This document shows, piece after piece, positions 17,424 to 25,866 of a stretch of 64,000 nt of DNA; the stretch's first letter is position 1; each line of letters begins with the position of its first letter. This stretch comes from Pontiella desulfatans (GTDB taxonomy: Bacteria > Verrucomicrobiota > Kiritimatiellia > Kiritimatiellales > Pontiellaceae). Made by a program: the position numbers and the translations under genes. The notes beneath the pieces were generated by a model. The model had not been told where the DNA came from, searched no databases, and saw only the letters and a list, made by a program, of their open reading frames with translations. The stretch is from assembly GCF_900890425.1 (NCBI RefSeq), contig NZ_CAAHFG010000003.1:124001-188000 (forward strand). The letters run 5' to 3'.

Positions 17424-18524
17424 TTAGAGCGACAGCTCAGCAATGATTGGAACGTGGTCCGAGCACTCTTCATGATATTCCTTAAACTTTTCCAGTCCTG
17501 AAAAGCATTCGATGCGTCCAGGGTTTTTCAGTGATGAGGCCCAATTTTGGTTAAATGAAAAATGGTCGTAGTTTTCGCTGTAAAACTCATCATCAGAGGT
17601 AGGCCGAGGACGTTCATCAAAATACGTTATTTTTTTCAGCGTCGATTTCATGTTCTGAACCGTTTCAACCCGGTGGTTTTCACAGTTTTTCATGTATTCT
17701 CGATCAGAGTCAGGGGTAACTCCGGCAAGGTCTTCTTCGGTTAGGTTATAATCGCCAGCGATGAGTGTTCGGACAGAGCGATAGTCGCCAAAACGAAGGG
17801 TGTTGACAAGGGTATGAATGGAACCCGTTAAGAATTTGTATTCCTCAATGCGTAGTTTTATGGCGATTTTTTTTGGGACTCGCGTTTTCGTTTTTTCATT
17901 TCTACCCCCAAACCTGATGTGAGTATTGATAATGCGGAGTTCCCACCAGAGGTTTGCAGTAGGCCTGAATCCGCATATAAGAGGTGGTCGCTTTAGACTA
18001 ACCCATGTTTTCAGAGTCTTTATCAGCGCCTCGTTTGCTACGTCTTTTTTGGTTATCTTTCGGATGGCCTCGTCAATAAGTTCAGCGAGTTTTTGGAGGA
18101 ACCCTTCCCACGGAGAATTCAATTTTTGATAAATTTCCCGATAGTACTTTTGGGGCAATTCTTGCGTTTTTTTGTTTTGAACAACATCCATTTCTGTTTG
18201 GGGTGGAATCAGATAGATCCTTCTGGAATTCCAGATAAACGCATATTCTTCGTATTCTTTATCACCTCTCATGCACTTGGGTTTGAAATCCAAAAAATCC
18301 TTGGAATGAACTCCCGAATAGGTATTGCCCATCTTTTTGTTCAGCTCCTTAACCAAATACTCAACGCTGTCTTTTTTAAACACTTCCTGAAGGGCTAAAA
18401 TGTCGAATTTCTCCTCTTCCATGATCCGGATAAAATGCTTTGCTTTGCGCATATTCTTGCAGTTTTCATCCTGTTCATTGGGTGGCGAAAAATTCTGTAG
18501 GTTATAGGAGCCGATTTTGTACAT
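17424..18524 (-). CDS. Endonuclease/exonuclease/phosphatase (EEP) family enzyme
   Basis: 366 residues. Family motifs in order: YNLQNF near the N-terminus, LALQEV with the metal-binding Glu47, INTHIRFGG, IAGDYNL with the catalytic Asp-Asn, and SDHVPIIAEL with His357 at the C-terminus. These are the conserved DNase I/AP-endonuclease/inositol phosphatase residues, so it is probably a catalytically competent Mg2+-dependent phosphoesterase. The substrate (DNA, RNA, phosphoinositide or other) cannot be told. It is the middle gene of three in an AT-rich operon, 8 bases after the first. No signal peptide, so probably cytoplasmic. Confidence 0.8.
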   Translation of the reverse strand: MYKIGSYNLQNFSPPNEQDENCKNMRKAKHFIRIMEEEKFDILALQEVFKKDSVEYLVKELNKKMGNTYSGVHSKDFLDFKPKCMRGDKEYEEYAFIWNSRRIYLIPPQTEMDVVQNKKTQELPQKYYREIYQKLNSPWEGFLQKLAELIDEAIRKITKKDVANEALIKTLKTWVSLKRPPLICGFRPTANLWWELRIINTHIRFGGRNEKTKTRVPKKIAIKLRIEEYKFLTGSIHTLVNTLRFGDYRSVRTLIAGDYNLTEEDLAGVTPDSDREYMKNCENHRVETVQNMKSTLKKITYFDERPRPTSDDEFYSENYDHFSFNQNWASSLKNPGRIECFSGLEKFKEYHEECSDHVPIIAELSL

Positions 18525-18532
18525 AATTCAGG

Positions 18533-19150
18533 CTACTTCTGGAGCCAAGAAGGGGCAACGTCGGAAAGGAACGCATCCACACCTTTTCCAGTAAGTTCTT
18601 TCTTTATTTTTGCCTTCTCTGTCATAAGCACTGCGCCAGTGTTGACCTTAAGTGCATGCATGTAGAGTTTGCCGCCAGCTTTAAAAGTCGCCTTCGAAAC
18701 ATTTTTTGCCATATCAATTGCTTTATCAACACCTTCTCCGACCGTATTGATACCTTCACTTTCATTTTTCTTCAGGAGTTTGGATTTAGTTTCACCGAGA
18801 GCTTTTGCACAGTTGGCGAGGTTGTCTTTAAATTGTTCTGCCACTTTGCCCCAATCCGATTCCCCAAAAATGACGGCATACGGGTATTGGGAAAGTACAA
18901 AGACTCCATCTTCTGTTTCAGCGCACTCACCCTCCTGGATCTTCTCGCGAATATACGTATGCGAAAGTGGGTTTTCTTTTCCATCCCCAATGCAGATAAA
19001 GCACCGTCCTTCCGTTTCAGGAATAGGGTGCTTCTCAAATTCTTTGCACAGGATTGTTTTAGAAAAAGAATTCTCTCCGAGGTAATCAGAAATCCTTTCT
19101 GCCAAGCTTACATATCGCTTGGGGTGAATAATAAAGAACTCCTTTTTCAT
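18533..19150 (-). CDS. Unrecognised 205-residue protein, first gene of AT-rich island
   Basis: I do not recognise this family. The N-terminal half (MKKEFFIIHPKRYVSLAERI through YAVIFGESDWGK) looks like an alpha/beta fold with alternating hydrophobic strands. The C-terminal half is helical with a Gly/Ala-rich segment (KNVSKATFKAGGKLYMHALK). There is no signal peptide. It begins the island operon; the 95 bases upstream to the FG-GAP stop are AT-rich and must hold its promoter, though no clear consensus stands out. Confidence 0.6.
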   Translation of the reverse strand: MKKEFFIIHPKRYVSLAERISDYLGENSFSKTILCKEFEKHPIPETEGRCFICIGDGKENPLSHTYIREKIQEGECAETEDGVFVLSQYPYAVIFGESDWGKVAEQFKDNLANCAKALGETKSKLLKKNESEGINTVGEGVDKAIDMAKNVSKATFKAGGKLYMHALKVNTGAVLMTEKAKIKKELTGKGVDAFLSDVAPSWLQK

Positions 19151-19245
19151 AATAGCTTATCCTCTAATTAAAGAACGTATGCACATTTGCCCCATGTTAA
19201 CAAACCCCAGTATCTATAAAACGCAATTCTTTATTATATTTAGGG

Positions 19246-21405
19246 TTATTCCCCCAGATAGATCAGGAGCTTGTCGTGGGCGAGGACGACGAGGTCGCCG
19301 ATGTTGTCGCCGTTGAGATCGCCGGATTCGATGTCGTGGGGCTCGGTGCCCCGGGCGTTGCCCATGGTGGCGAAGTCGGAGGTGAGGAAGATTTCGAAGG
19401 CGAGTTCCTGTTTCAGTTCGTTGTCTTTCTGGCTCAGGATTTCGATGGCGCGGTTGGAGGGGTCGACGAGGGCGACCATCGGCCGGGGCGGACTGGCCAG
19501 CTTGACGAGCTTGGCATAGGCGAGCAAGGCATTCTCGGAGGGTGAAACATGCTCGCCGGTCGAGACCACGTCCAGTTGCATGCCGTTTCCGGTGACGGTG
19601 TTCAGTCCGGTTCGGTCGAGCAGCACAACCATGTCGCGTTCCCGGTTGGGGAGCTGGATGAGGTCGAAGATGGTTTGGTCGGCATCGGGGATGTGGATCT
19701 TGCCCCAGGCATCGCCATCGGCGGCGAACCGGACGAGGTCGCCGGAGTTGCGGTCGTAGAGCAGGGTGCCGGAGGAGCCGTCGCGCAAGTCGTAGTTGCA
19801 GGAGGCAATCAGTTCGCCGCGCGGGTTTTCGGGGTTGAACTGGCGCGTGGCTTCGTAGCGGTCGCCTTTCCATTCGAAGCGGCGGGCAATGGCGCCCTGC
19901 GAAACGACGAGGGACGAACCATCGCCGGGGGCGCCGAGCCGGATGTTGGAGAGTTCGAGCTTCTGGGTCAGGGCGCGGAACGATTCGCTGGTGATGTCCT
20001 CCAGCGTTTCCTTGGCGAAGAGCTTCATTTTGGGGGTGTCGTAGGCCATGAAGAAAATGAGCCCGGTTTTGCCTTCCGGCAGCTGGAAGGCCAGCAGGTC
20101 GGCGGGGTCGTTCTTCATGTCGAGCGGATAGATGGAGACGAGGTCGCCCTCCATTTTCACGAGCTGTAGTTCCCTGTCGTCGTTCTTGCAGACGAACCAG
20201 TTGTTGCATCCGGCCAGGACATGGCCGGGGGTCTTCAGGATGGAGGGGAAGCGCTCCAGATTGCTGCCGGAGTGGACGGCGGCGATCTTTTCCTTTTTGC
20301 TGACGACCACGATGTCGCCGTTTTCGAGGCGGGAAAGGCGTACCACTTCGGAAAGGGTGTCGATGCGCTTCGGCTCGGGATCGAGTCCGTCGTCGGTGCC
20401 GGCATAGAGGTGCAGGCGGCTGAGCTCGGGGGCGGCGACGAGCAGGTCGCCATAGCCGTCGTTGTTGAAGTCGTCGGCCAGCCAGGCGGGGGATGCTTTT
20501 TTACTGGTGCCCTCCAGGCCGATGCGCCCCGGGGAGTATTCCTGGGCGTCGAGCAGGGCGGGCTGCTCTTTCACGGTGAAGCCATAGGTGCGGACCGCGA
20601 GCCGGTTGCGCAGCACCATGCCGATTTGCGGGGCAACGCCCTCGGCCTGAAGGATATCCATGTAGTGCCGGGGCGGCAGGTCGAGCGGTTGCTCGATGCC
20701 GTAAAGGCCTCCGCCTTTTCCATAGCGGATTTTCAGCGGATTGCGCGTGCTGTTGAAATGGAAGGCGAGGTCGGGGATGCCGTCGTTGTTGATGTCGGCA
20801 ATGTCGCCGAAGAAGCTTTTATCGGCCGCGAAGGTAAGGGTCTTCTTTTCCACGAAGGGGGTGGCGTCGGTATTCCAATGGAGGTCGGCCTTGTCGCGGC
20901 GGCAGACCAGGATATCGCGTTTTCCGTCCCCGTTGAGGTCGCCAATCTGGATGGTGCTGACCTCGGCCAAGTCCTTGATGAAGATGCGTTCGGGCTCCGC
21001 GAACGAGCCGTCGGCCTGTTGGTAGCGAAGCTGGAGGCCGATGGCGGTGCCGAAGGTGATGATATCCTTCAGCCCGTCGCCGTTGAGGTCGTTCACGCGG
21101 ACGGCCTTGAGCCCTTGGTCGACAATCATCCCCTTGTCCTCGAAGCGGTCCTCCAGCTCCGGCAGGTCTTCGAGGGCTTCGCCGTTCGGCTTGCGCATCA
21201 GGATTTCGAGCCGGGAGACATGGTTGTTGGCGAACAGGATGTCGTCGAGGCCGTCGTTGTTGATGTCGGTCACGACCAGCCGCGAGGTGCCGTTCTTGAA
21301 CTTGTAGATCTCCAGCGGCTGGAAACCAAAGTCGCGTTGGGGGGCTTCGGCCAATGCTCCGGAGGCGATGGCTGCGAGGGATAGAAGGGTGGCGAACTTC
21401 AACAT
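19246..21405 (-). CDS. Exported FG-GAP/VCBS repeat protein
   Basis: 719 residues from ATG 21405, preceded by an AAGGAA ribosome site. The signal peptide reads LKFATLLSLAAIASGALAEA. Calcium-binding FG-GAP repeats of the DxNxDGxxDI type recur: DINNDGLDDI, DLNGDGLKDI, DLNGDGKRDI, DINNDGIPDL, DFNNDGYGDL and DLNGDNIGDL. Such repeats build beta-propellers used for ligand or polysaccharide binding outside the cytoplasm. It is the last gene of an operon with two exported paralogues and an HtrA-like protease. Its 3' end is partly copied at 15413. Confidence 0.8.
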   Translation of the reverse strand: MLKFATLLSLAAIASGALAEAPQRDFGFQPLEIYKFKNGTSRLVVTDINNDGLDDILFANNHVSRLEILMRKPNGEALEDLPELEDRFEDKGMIVDQGLKAVRVNDLNGDGLKDIITFGTAIGLQLRYQQADGSFAEPERIFIKDLAEVSTIQIGDLNGDGKRDILVCRRDKADLHWNTDATPFVEKKTLTFAADKSFFGDIADINNDGIPDLAFHFNSTRNPLKIRYGKGGGLYGIEQPLDLPPRHYMDILQAEGVAPQIGMVLRNRLAVRTYGFTVKEQPALLDAQEYSPGRIGLEGTSKKASPAWLADDFNNDGYGDLLVAAPELSRLHLYAGTDDGLDPEPKRIDTLSEVVRLSRLENGDIVVVSKKEKIAAVHSGSNLERFPSILKTPGHVLAGCNNWFVCKNDDRELQLVKMEGDLVSIYPLDMKNDPADLLAFQLPEGKTGLIFFMAYDTPKMKLFAKETLEDITSESFRALTQKLELSNIRLGAPGDGSSLVVSQGAIARRFEWKGDRYEATRQFNPENPRGELIASCNYDLRDGSSGTLLYDRNSGDLVRFAADGDAWGKIHIPDADQTIFDLIQLPNRERDMVVLLDRTGLNTVTGNGMQLDVVSTGEHVSPSENALLAYAKLVKLASPPRPMVALVDPSNRAIEILSQKDNELKQELAFEIFLTSDFATMGNARGTEPHDIESGDLNGDNIGDLVVLAHDKLLIYLGE

Positions 21406-21436
21406 TCCATATTCCTTGTTCGGGATTCGTGGTTCA

Positions 21437-23083
21437 CTAGTATTTGAGAATGATCTTTTGGTGCAGGCCATGGACGCTGGCCTCGACGTATTGGTAGGAG
21501 ACGTTGAAGTACGAGGCGATATGGTCGGCGGGCGGAAGCTTGTCGAAGTCCGGCGGGGGCAGGGCGGAGCCGCTCATGGCCCAGCGTTGCCGGATCATGG
21601 AGACGTATCCGGGTTGCGCGATTTCCTCGAGGATCACATCCATGCTCTTTTTCCAGTCGATGGCGCTGTAGGCGAAGGCCCGCGGGGGAACATGTTCGCG
21701 CAGGCCCTTAACCAGTTCGGTGCGCTCGAAGGCCTGGTTGGCGGCGGCATCGCTGGTGACGCTGCGGATCACCTGGCGCAGGCCGCCGGGGGTTCCGTAG
21801 AGCAGGTAGTCGCCGGCAATCGAGATGCCCATGGCCTCGGCGGGGTCGCTCTCCTTCAGCGTGTAGATGGTGTGGTCGAGGAAGTCGTCGATTTCAAGCC
21901 CAACGGAAACATAGGGTTGCATGGCCGGGGCGGCCAGTGCGGTTTCGAGCCCCTTCTTGAAGGCCGCGCCGTCCACCAGGTCGACGGCGACAACAGAGTC
22001 GCTTTTTTCGCCTTCCACCGTGGCGAAGGAGACAAATTTCTTGCCGAGGTGCGCGAGCAGATCCTGCTCGAGGTTGATGCCGGCCTGTTGCTGGATCATG
22101 GCCAGCAGCATATCGAACTGCGGTTTCATGGCGGGATCCGCCGAGGCCAGTACGTTGGGGATTTCCTGCCAGAGGCCCAGCAGATTGAAGCGGCCAACCT
22201 CGATGGACGCAATGTCTTCCGGAATGAAGGTGACGGTCGGCAGCTCGGAGGGTTGCACGTCGAGGATGGTGAACAATCCTTTGCCCATGGCGCCGATGCG
22301 CAGGATGTTGTCGGCCACGAGCCGGTCGTTCCGCAATTCGATCGTCGAGGAAAAATTTTCGATGTCCAAAAGCCCGAGCGCCTCGAACATGGCGCGTTCG
22401 CTAACGCCGGGCTGCCCTTCTGTAATGGAATCCTCGATCATCCTGGCCAGCGGCAGGTTGATGTTCAGGACGGGGTTTCCGGAGGGTTCCACCACCTCGT
22501 CCTTGCGGAGCCGGACGATGCATTGCTCGACCCACTCGCGGGTATGGCCCATCACAAACGTGCTGCCCACGTGCGCCTGCCAGGAGAACGATTCGTTCCC
22601 CGTCCCCGGCTTTTCGACGTGCTGGACGATCTCCACGTCCTGGAAGCTGCTTCTGACGATGTCGAACGGTTCCTTCATCACATCGCGCACCTGGTCGTCG
22701 AGCACCAGGCTTTTCTCGAACTCCTCCTTGCCCATCATGGCAATGATGTAGGGGTCTTCACTATTGAGGTCGAAGGCGAGGATGATTTCGCCGTTGAGCA
22801 TCTTGAGTTGTTCGAGGAACACTTCGTCCTCGGCATCCTTTTCGCCGTCGAAGATAAACTCCTGCCAGGTGTCGGCATCGGGGTTGCCCATGAAGTCTTG
22901 GAACTGCTGGTCCTGCCACAGTTTGCCGATCGACGATTTCTTGAGCATGGACCAGAAGTTGGTCGTGTTGGAAACGCGGACATAGGTCTGCGCCTCGGGC
23001 GGAAGCAACTCGGTGCGTTCCATCGGTAGCGCCGCCAACGGGAGGGCGGCCAGTAGGAAAATGGAGAGGGTTTTGGACGGCAT
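21437..23083 (-). CDS. Exported protein, paralogue B of a tandem pair
   Basis: 548 residues with a signal peptide (SIFLLAALPLAALPM) and a mature start MERTELLPPEAQTYVRV. It resembles DUF3352-like exported proteins of planctomycete/verrucomicrobial type, from memory. It shares REWVEQ-x-[IM]-VRL followed by an E-P-x-G segment and overall layout with the gene before it, so the two arose by duplication. Its ATG overlaps the preceding stop (TAATG). Function unknown. Confidence 0.7.
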   Translation of the reverse strand: MPSKTLSIFLLAALPLAALPMERTELLPPEAQTYVRVSNTTNFWSMLKKSSIGKLWQDQQFQDFMGNPDADTWQEFIFDGEKDAEDEVFLEQLKMLNGEIILAFDLNSEDPYIIAMMGKEEFEKSLVLDDQVRDVMKEPFDIVRSSFQDVEIVQHVEKPGTGNESFSWQAHVGSTFVMGHTREWVEQCIVRLRKDEVVEPSGNPVLNINLPLARMIEDSITEGQPGVSERAMFEALGLLDIENFSSTIELRNDRLVADNILRIGAMGKGLFTILDVQPSELPTVTFIPEDIASIEVGRFNLLGLWQEIPNVLASADPAMKPQFDMLLAMIQQQAGINLEQDLLAHLGKKFVSFATVEGEKSDSVVAVDLVDGAAFKKGLETALAAPAMQPYVSVGLEIDDFLDHTIYTLKESDPAEAMGISIAGDYLLYGTPGGLRQVIRSVTSDAAANQAFERTELVKGLREHVPPRAFAYSAIDWKKSMDVILEEIAQPGYVSMIRQRWAMSGSALPPPDFDKLPPADHIASYFNVSYQYVEASVHGLHQKIILKY

Positions 23084-24810
23084 TACGGTGCTCCTTGCTT
23101 TTCGGTATGTTCGATTACGAGGCGGTGATGGATGCCGCCGGGAACGGCCTCCGCATAGTGGTAGGTGTTTTGGAGGAAGGTTGCCAGATGCCGGAGCGAG
23201 ATTTCGTTTTCGCCGAGCTCCTCTTTCTTTCCTTCCGGATTCGATGTGAATCCAACGCCGGCGCTGAAGCTTGAATCGCTCATTTTGATATAGATCAGGG
23301 CGGGGGCCTTGCGGTGGTTCATTCCGCCATAGCCGAAGGAGTTTTCCGGGGCAAGGGCACGGGCGGTCTCACGCAAGGCCGATGGGGTGGCCGTTCTCCC
23401 ATGCCGCAAAATGGCGTTGCGGAGGATTTCCGAGGTGTTGCCGAAAAAGAGGTAGTCCTCGCAGACGCACAGGGCGAAGGCCTCGGTGGCGGGGTTCTTC
23501 TTGTTCTTTTTGAAATAGATCGTGCGGTCGCGGAAGTCCGTTGTTTCGATATGGTGCGCCCATGCCTTCGCGAAAGGCGAGGCCAGCAGCTTGTTCAGGG
23601 ACGCTTCCAGGACCTTTCCATCCTTCAGTTCGAGCGAAACCAGCATGGGCTGGTTGGTGCTGATTGATTCGGAATGGAGCGTGAAGCGTTCTCCGAGTTG
23701 CGCCATCAGGTCGTGCTCGATGCTCAGTCCGCTCTGCTGCTCGAAGAAAGCAAACAAGCCCGTCAATGCAACGCTATCCTTCCGTGGCATGCCGCCGAGG
23801 ATTTCAGGAATTTTTTCCCAGAGTGCCGGCAGGTCGATCTTCCCATACGAAAACGAAGTGGCGTGCTCCGGCACGATCCGGTCGTCCGAAAAATCCTCCG
23901 GAGTGGTGTCGAGCAGCGCGAACAGCCCCTTGCCTTGTTCCGAAAGGGCAAGGGTGCCATCGAGAACCAGATCGCCCTCCTTCATTTCGATGTCGAGCAG
24001 GTAGTGCTCGATGCCCATGATGCCAAGGGCATCCCAGATCGATTCGCTTTTGGCGCGTTCGTCGGGCGCTTTTTGCGCCAAATCGTTCCGCGTCCATTGA
24101 CCAAGGGGGAAGCGGCAACTGATCTTGCTGCCTTCCGGTTCGGTTATCGTTTCGTTCTTGAGCCGGACCATGCTTTGTTCGACCCACTCGCGTTCACTGC
24201 CGAGCAACAGGGTGCCATGGGTGCAGGCCAACCAGCAGTTCATCTCGTTTGTCGAGCCGCCCCGCATGATGTCGTGGATGATCTCCGTGCCTTGGAACAT
24301 TTCGCGTTTGCGGAAGGCTTCGTCGGTTTGACCCTGCAGCCAATCGGTACGTTCGACGATCCGCCCAAACTCCTCGTCCGTCGCGGTGGCCGCCAGGAAC
24401 ATGCGGTTGATCGTGAGCGCGGAACCTTGTTCGTCGTCGTAGACCAGCGCAATCTCGCCCTTGAGCAACTTCAGTATTTCGAACAGCTGCCGGATTTCCA
24501 GCTTGAGTTTCCCCTCGGCAATTTTTTTCTTCACCTTCCCTTCGAAGGCCTCCACGAAATCCTGCACCTTTTCATCGGCGCGCAGGCGGTCGCCATAAGC
24601 CGCCGAGAATTCTTTCCAGAGTGTTTCCGCCTGGGTGATCCGCACATGCTTTTTGGCCGGCGGAAGCAAATCAGTCCGCTCCAGCGCCTCCACCTTCAAT
24701 CCGAGCATAAGTGCAAAGACCGCAACCACTCGACCGATCGATTTTACAGGACTATTGATAACAGGACGATTTCCCGATCCACGAGAAATAGTCCTGTTAT
24801 CAATAGTCAT
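23083..24810 (-). CDS. Exported protein, paralogue A of a tandem pair
   Basis: 575 residues from ATG 24810. After an unusually long polar N-terminus comes a hydrophobic segment (VVAVFALMLGLKVEA) and the mature start LERTDLLPPAKKHVRI, matching paralogue B. The N-terminal 20 residues are encoded by an 18-bp perfect inverted repeat, so the true start or the signal may have been altered by an insertion. No good ribosome site precedes the ATG. It lies 25 bases after the HtrA-like protease. Function unknown. Confidence 0.65.
   Translation of the reverse strand: MTIDNRTISRGSGNRPVINSPVKSIGRVVAVFALMLGLKVEALERTDLLPPAKKHVRITQAETLWKEFSAAYGDRLRADEKVQDFVEAFEGKVKKKIAEGKLKLEIRQLFEILKLLKGEIALVYDDEQGSALTINRMFLAATATDEEFGRIVERTDWLQGQTDEAFRKREMFQGTEIIHDIMRGGSTNEMNCWLACTHGTLLLGSEREWVEQSMVRLKNETITEPEGSKISCRFPLGQWTRNDLAQKAPDERAKSESIWDALGIMGIEHYLLDIEMKEGDLVLDGTLALSEQGKGLFALLDTTPEDFSDDRIVPEHATSFSYGKIDLPALWEKIPEILGGMPRKDSVALTGLFAFFEQQSGLSIEHDLMAQLGERFTLHSESISTNQPMLVSLELKDGKVLEASLNKLLASPFAKAWAHHIETTDFRDRTIYFKKNKKNPATEAFALCVCEDYLFFGNTSEILRNAILRHGRTATPSALRETARALAPENSFGYGGMNHRKAPALIYIKMSDSSFSAGVGFTSNPEGKKEELGENEISLRHLATFLQNTYHYAEAVPGGIHHRLVIEHTEKQGAP
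24750..24808. repeat. 18-bp perfect inverted repeat directly after a start codon
   Basis: Arms GACTATTGATAACAGGAC (24750-24767) and GTCCTGTTATCAATAGTC (24791-24808) are perfect complements around a 23-base loop that itself has short complementary ends. On the mRNA the stem begins right after the AUG of paralogue A and could block initiation. It may be a small MITE-like insertion or a translational switch. Confidence 0.75.
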
Positions 24811-24835
24811 GTTGAATCTCTGCAGCACAGTGGCC

Positions 24836-25762
24836 CTAGTCGGTTTGTTCCGAGGAAAATTTTCCGGGTCGGCGCGGCGGGTCGGGATAGACAAAGCCGG
24901 ACTCGGGGTTGGTGGCGTCGTAGGCGAACGCGTCGATCTGGTCGAGGATATATTTCGGGTGCCGCGCCGGGATGGCGAAGTTGAGCCCCTCCATCGTGGG
25001 CACGCCCATGTTGATGACGCCGATCACCTGTCCGCGCGCATTGAAGAGCGGGCCGCCGGAGTTGCCGGGGTTGACGGGGGCATCGATCTGCAAATAGAGG
25101 ATGCCGCCAAAGTTGCGGTGGGTCTGGCTGAGCACGCCTTCGGTCACGGTGCGCTCAAGCCCGAGCGGGTTGCCGATGGCGAACACGGTCTCGCCCACGC
25201 TCAGGTTCTCTTCCGGCGAAAAAATGACCGGGGTGATTTCGGTGTCGAAATCGGTTAGCTTGAGGATGGCGAGGTCGTGGAAGGGGGCGGTGGCAACAAT
25301 CTCCACGTCCTTGTGCACCACGCGGCGCAGGATTTTGCTTTCCTGTAGGAACTGGGTCACGGAAATCTTTTTTTCCCCGGCGATCACGTGGAAGTTGGTG
25401 ATGAGATATCCCGCCTTGTTGATGAAAAAACCGGAGCCGAGGCCCCCGGCGGTCTTCACCAGCACCACGGCGGGCGCGTAGAGCTCCGCGGCCTCGGCGG
25501 TTGAAATCCGTTCGGGCACCTGCACCGAATAGAGCGAGTTGGTATCGGCAGGAACGGTGCCTTCGACCGCCGAATCTGCGTAGGTTGCCAGGATTTCGGA
25601 TTTCGGCACGCGCAGGACATCGAAGCCCAGATCCAGCACGGTGGAGTCGTCGGCCTCTTTCAGCACGGGGGCCTGGATCTTCGCGCCGCCGCGCAACACG
25701 ACATCGTCCGCAAAAGCTAAACCCACGGTAATGGCCACGGCCGTGAAAAGTATGGTTCTCAT
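24836..25762 (-). CDS. Exported trypsin-like (HtrA-type) serine protease
   Basis: 308 residues with a signal peptide (RTILFTAVAITVGLAFA). The catalytic triad of family S1C is visible: His125 in TNFHVIAGE, Asp163 in FHDLAILKL and Ser235 in NPGNSGGPLF. There is no C-terminal PDZ domain, unlike DegP/DegS, so it is a protease-domain-only form with an N-terminal extension of about 80 residues. It is the first gene of the operon with the two exported paralogues and the FG-GAP protein, which suggests it processes or monitors them. Confidence 0.85.
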   Translation of the reverse strand: MRTILFTAVAITVGLAFADDVVLRGGAKIQAPVLKEADDSTVLDLGFDVLRVPKSEILATYADSAVEGTVPADTNSLYSVQVPERISTAEAAELYAPAVVLVKTAGGLGSGFFINKAGYLITNFHVIAGEKKISVTQFLQESKILRRVVHKDVEIVATAPFHDLAILKLTDFDTEITPVIFSPEENLSVGETVFAIGNPLGLERTVTEGVLSQTHRNFGGILYLQIDAPVNPGNSGGPLFNARGQVIGVINMGVPTMEGLNFAIPARHPKYILDQIDAFAYDATNPESGFVYPDPPRRPGKFSSEQTD

Positions 25763-25771
25763 AAATAGTCC

Positions 25772-25866
25772 TTATTGCGTACTGCGTATTCCCTACTACG
25801 TACTTGGAGGGCATTTTTCTTTGAGGATAGTGTGCAATACGCAATACGCCGTACGCAATACGCATC
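25772..25866. repeat. Intergenic AT-rich palindromic repeat
   Basis: Short words TATTGCGTAC, TACTACGTAC, CAATACGC and GTACGCAATACGC repeat in direct and inverted form in the gap between avtA and the protease gene. The arms are complementary in part. No promoter is distinguishable from the repeat. Confidence 0.45.

Noticed and set aside
20221-24984. Long plus-strand frames (up to about 550 codons) opposite the exported-protein operon
   Set aside because: The minus-strand proteins have signal peptides and family motifs; the plus frames have none.
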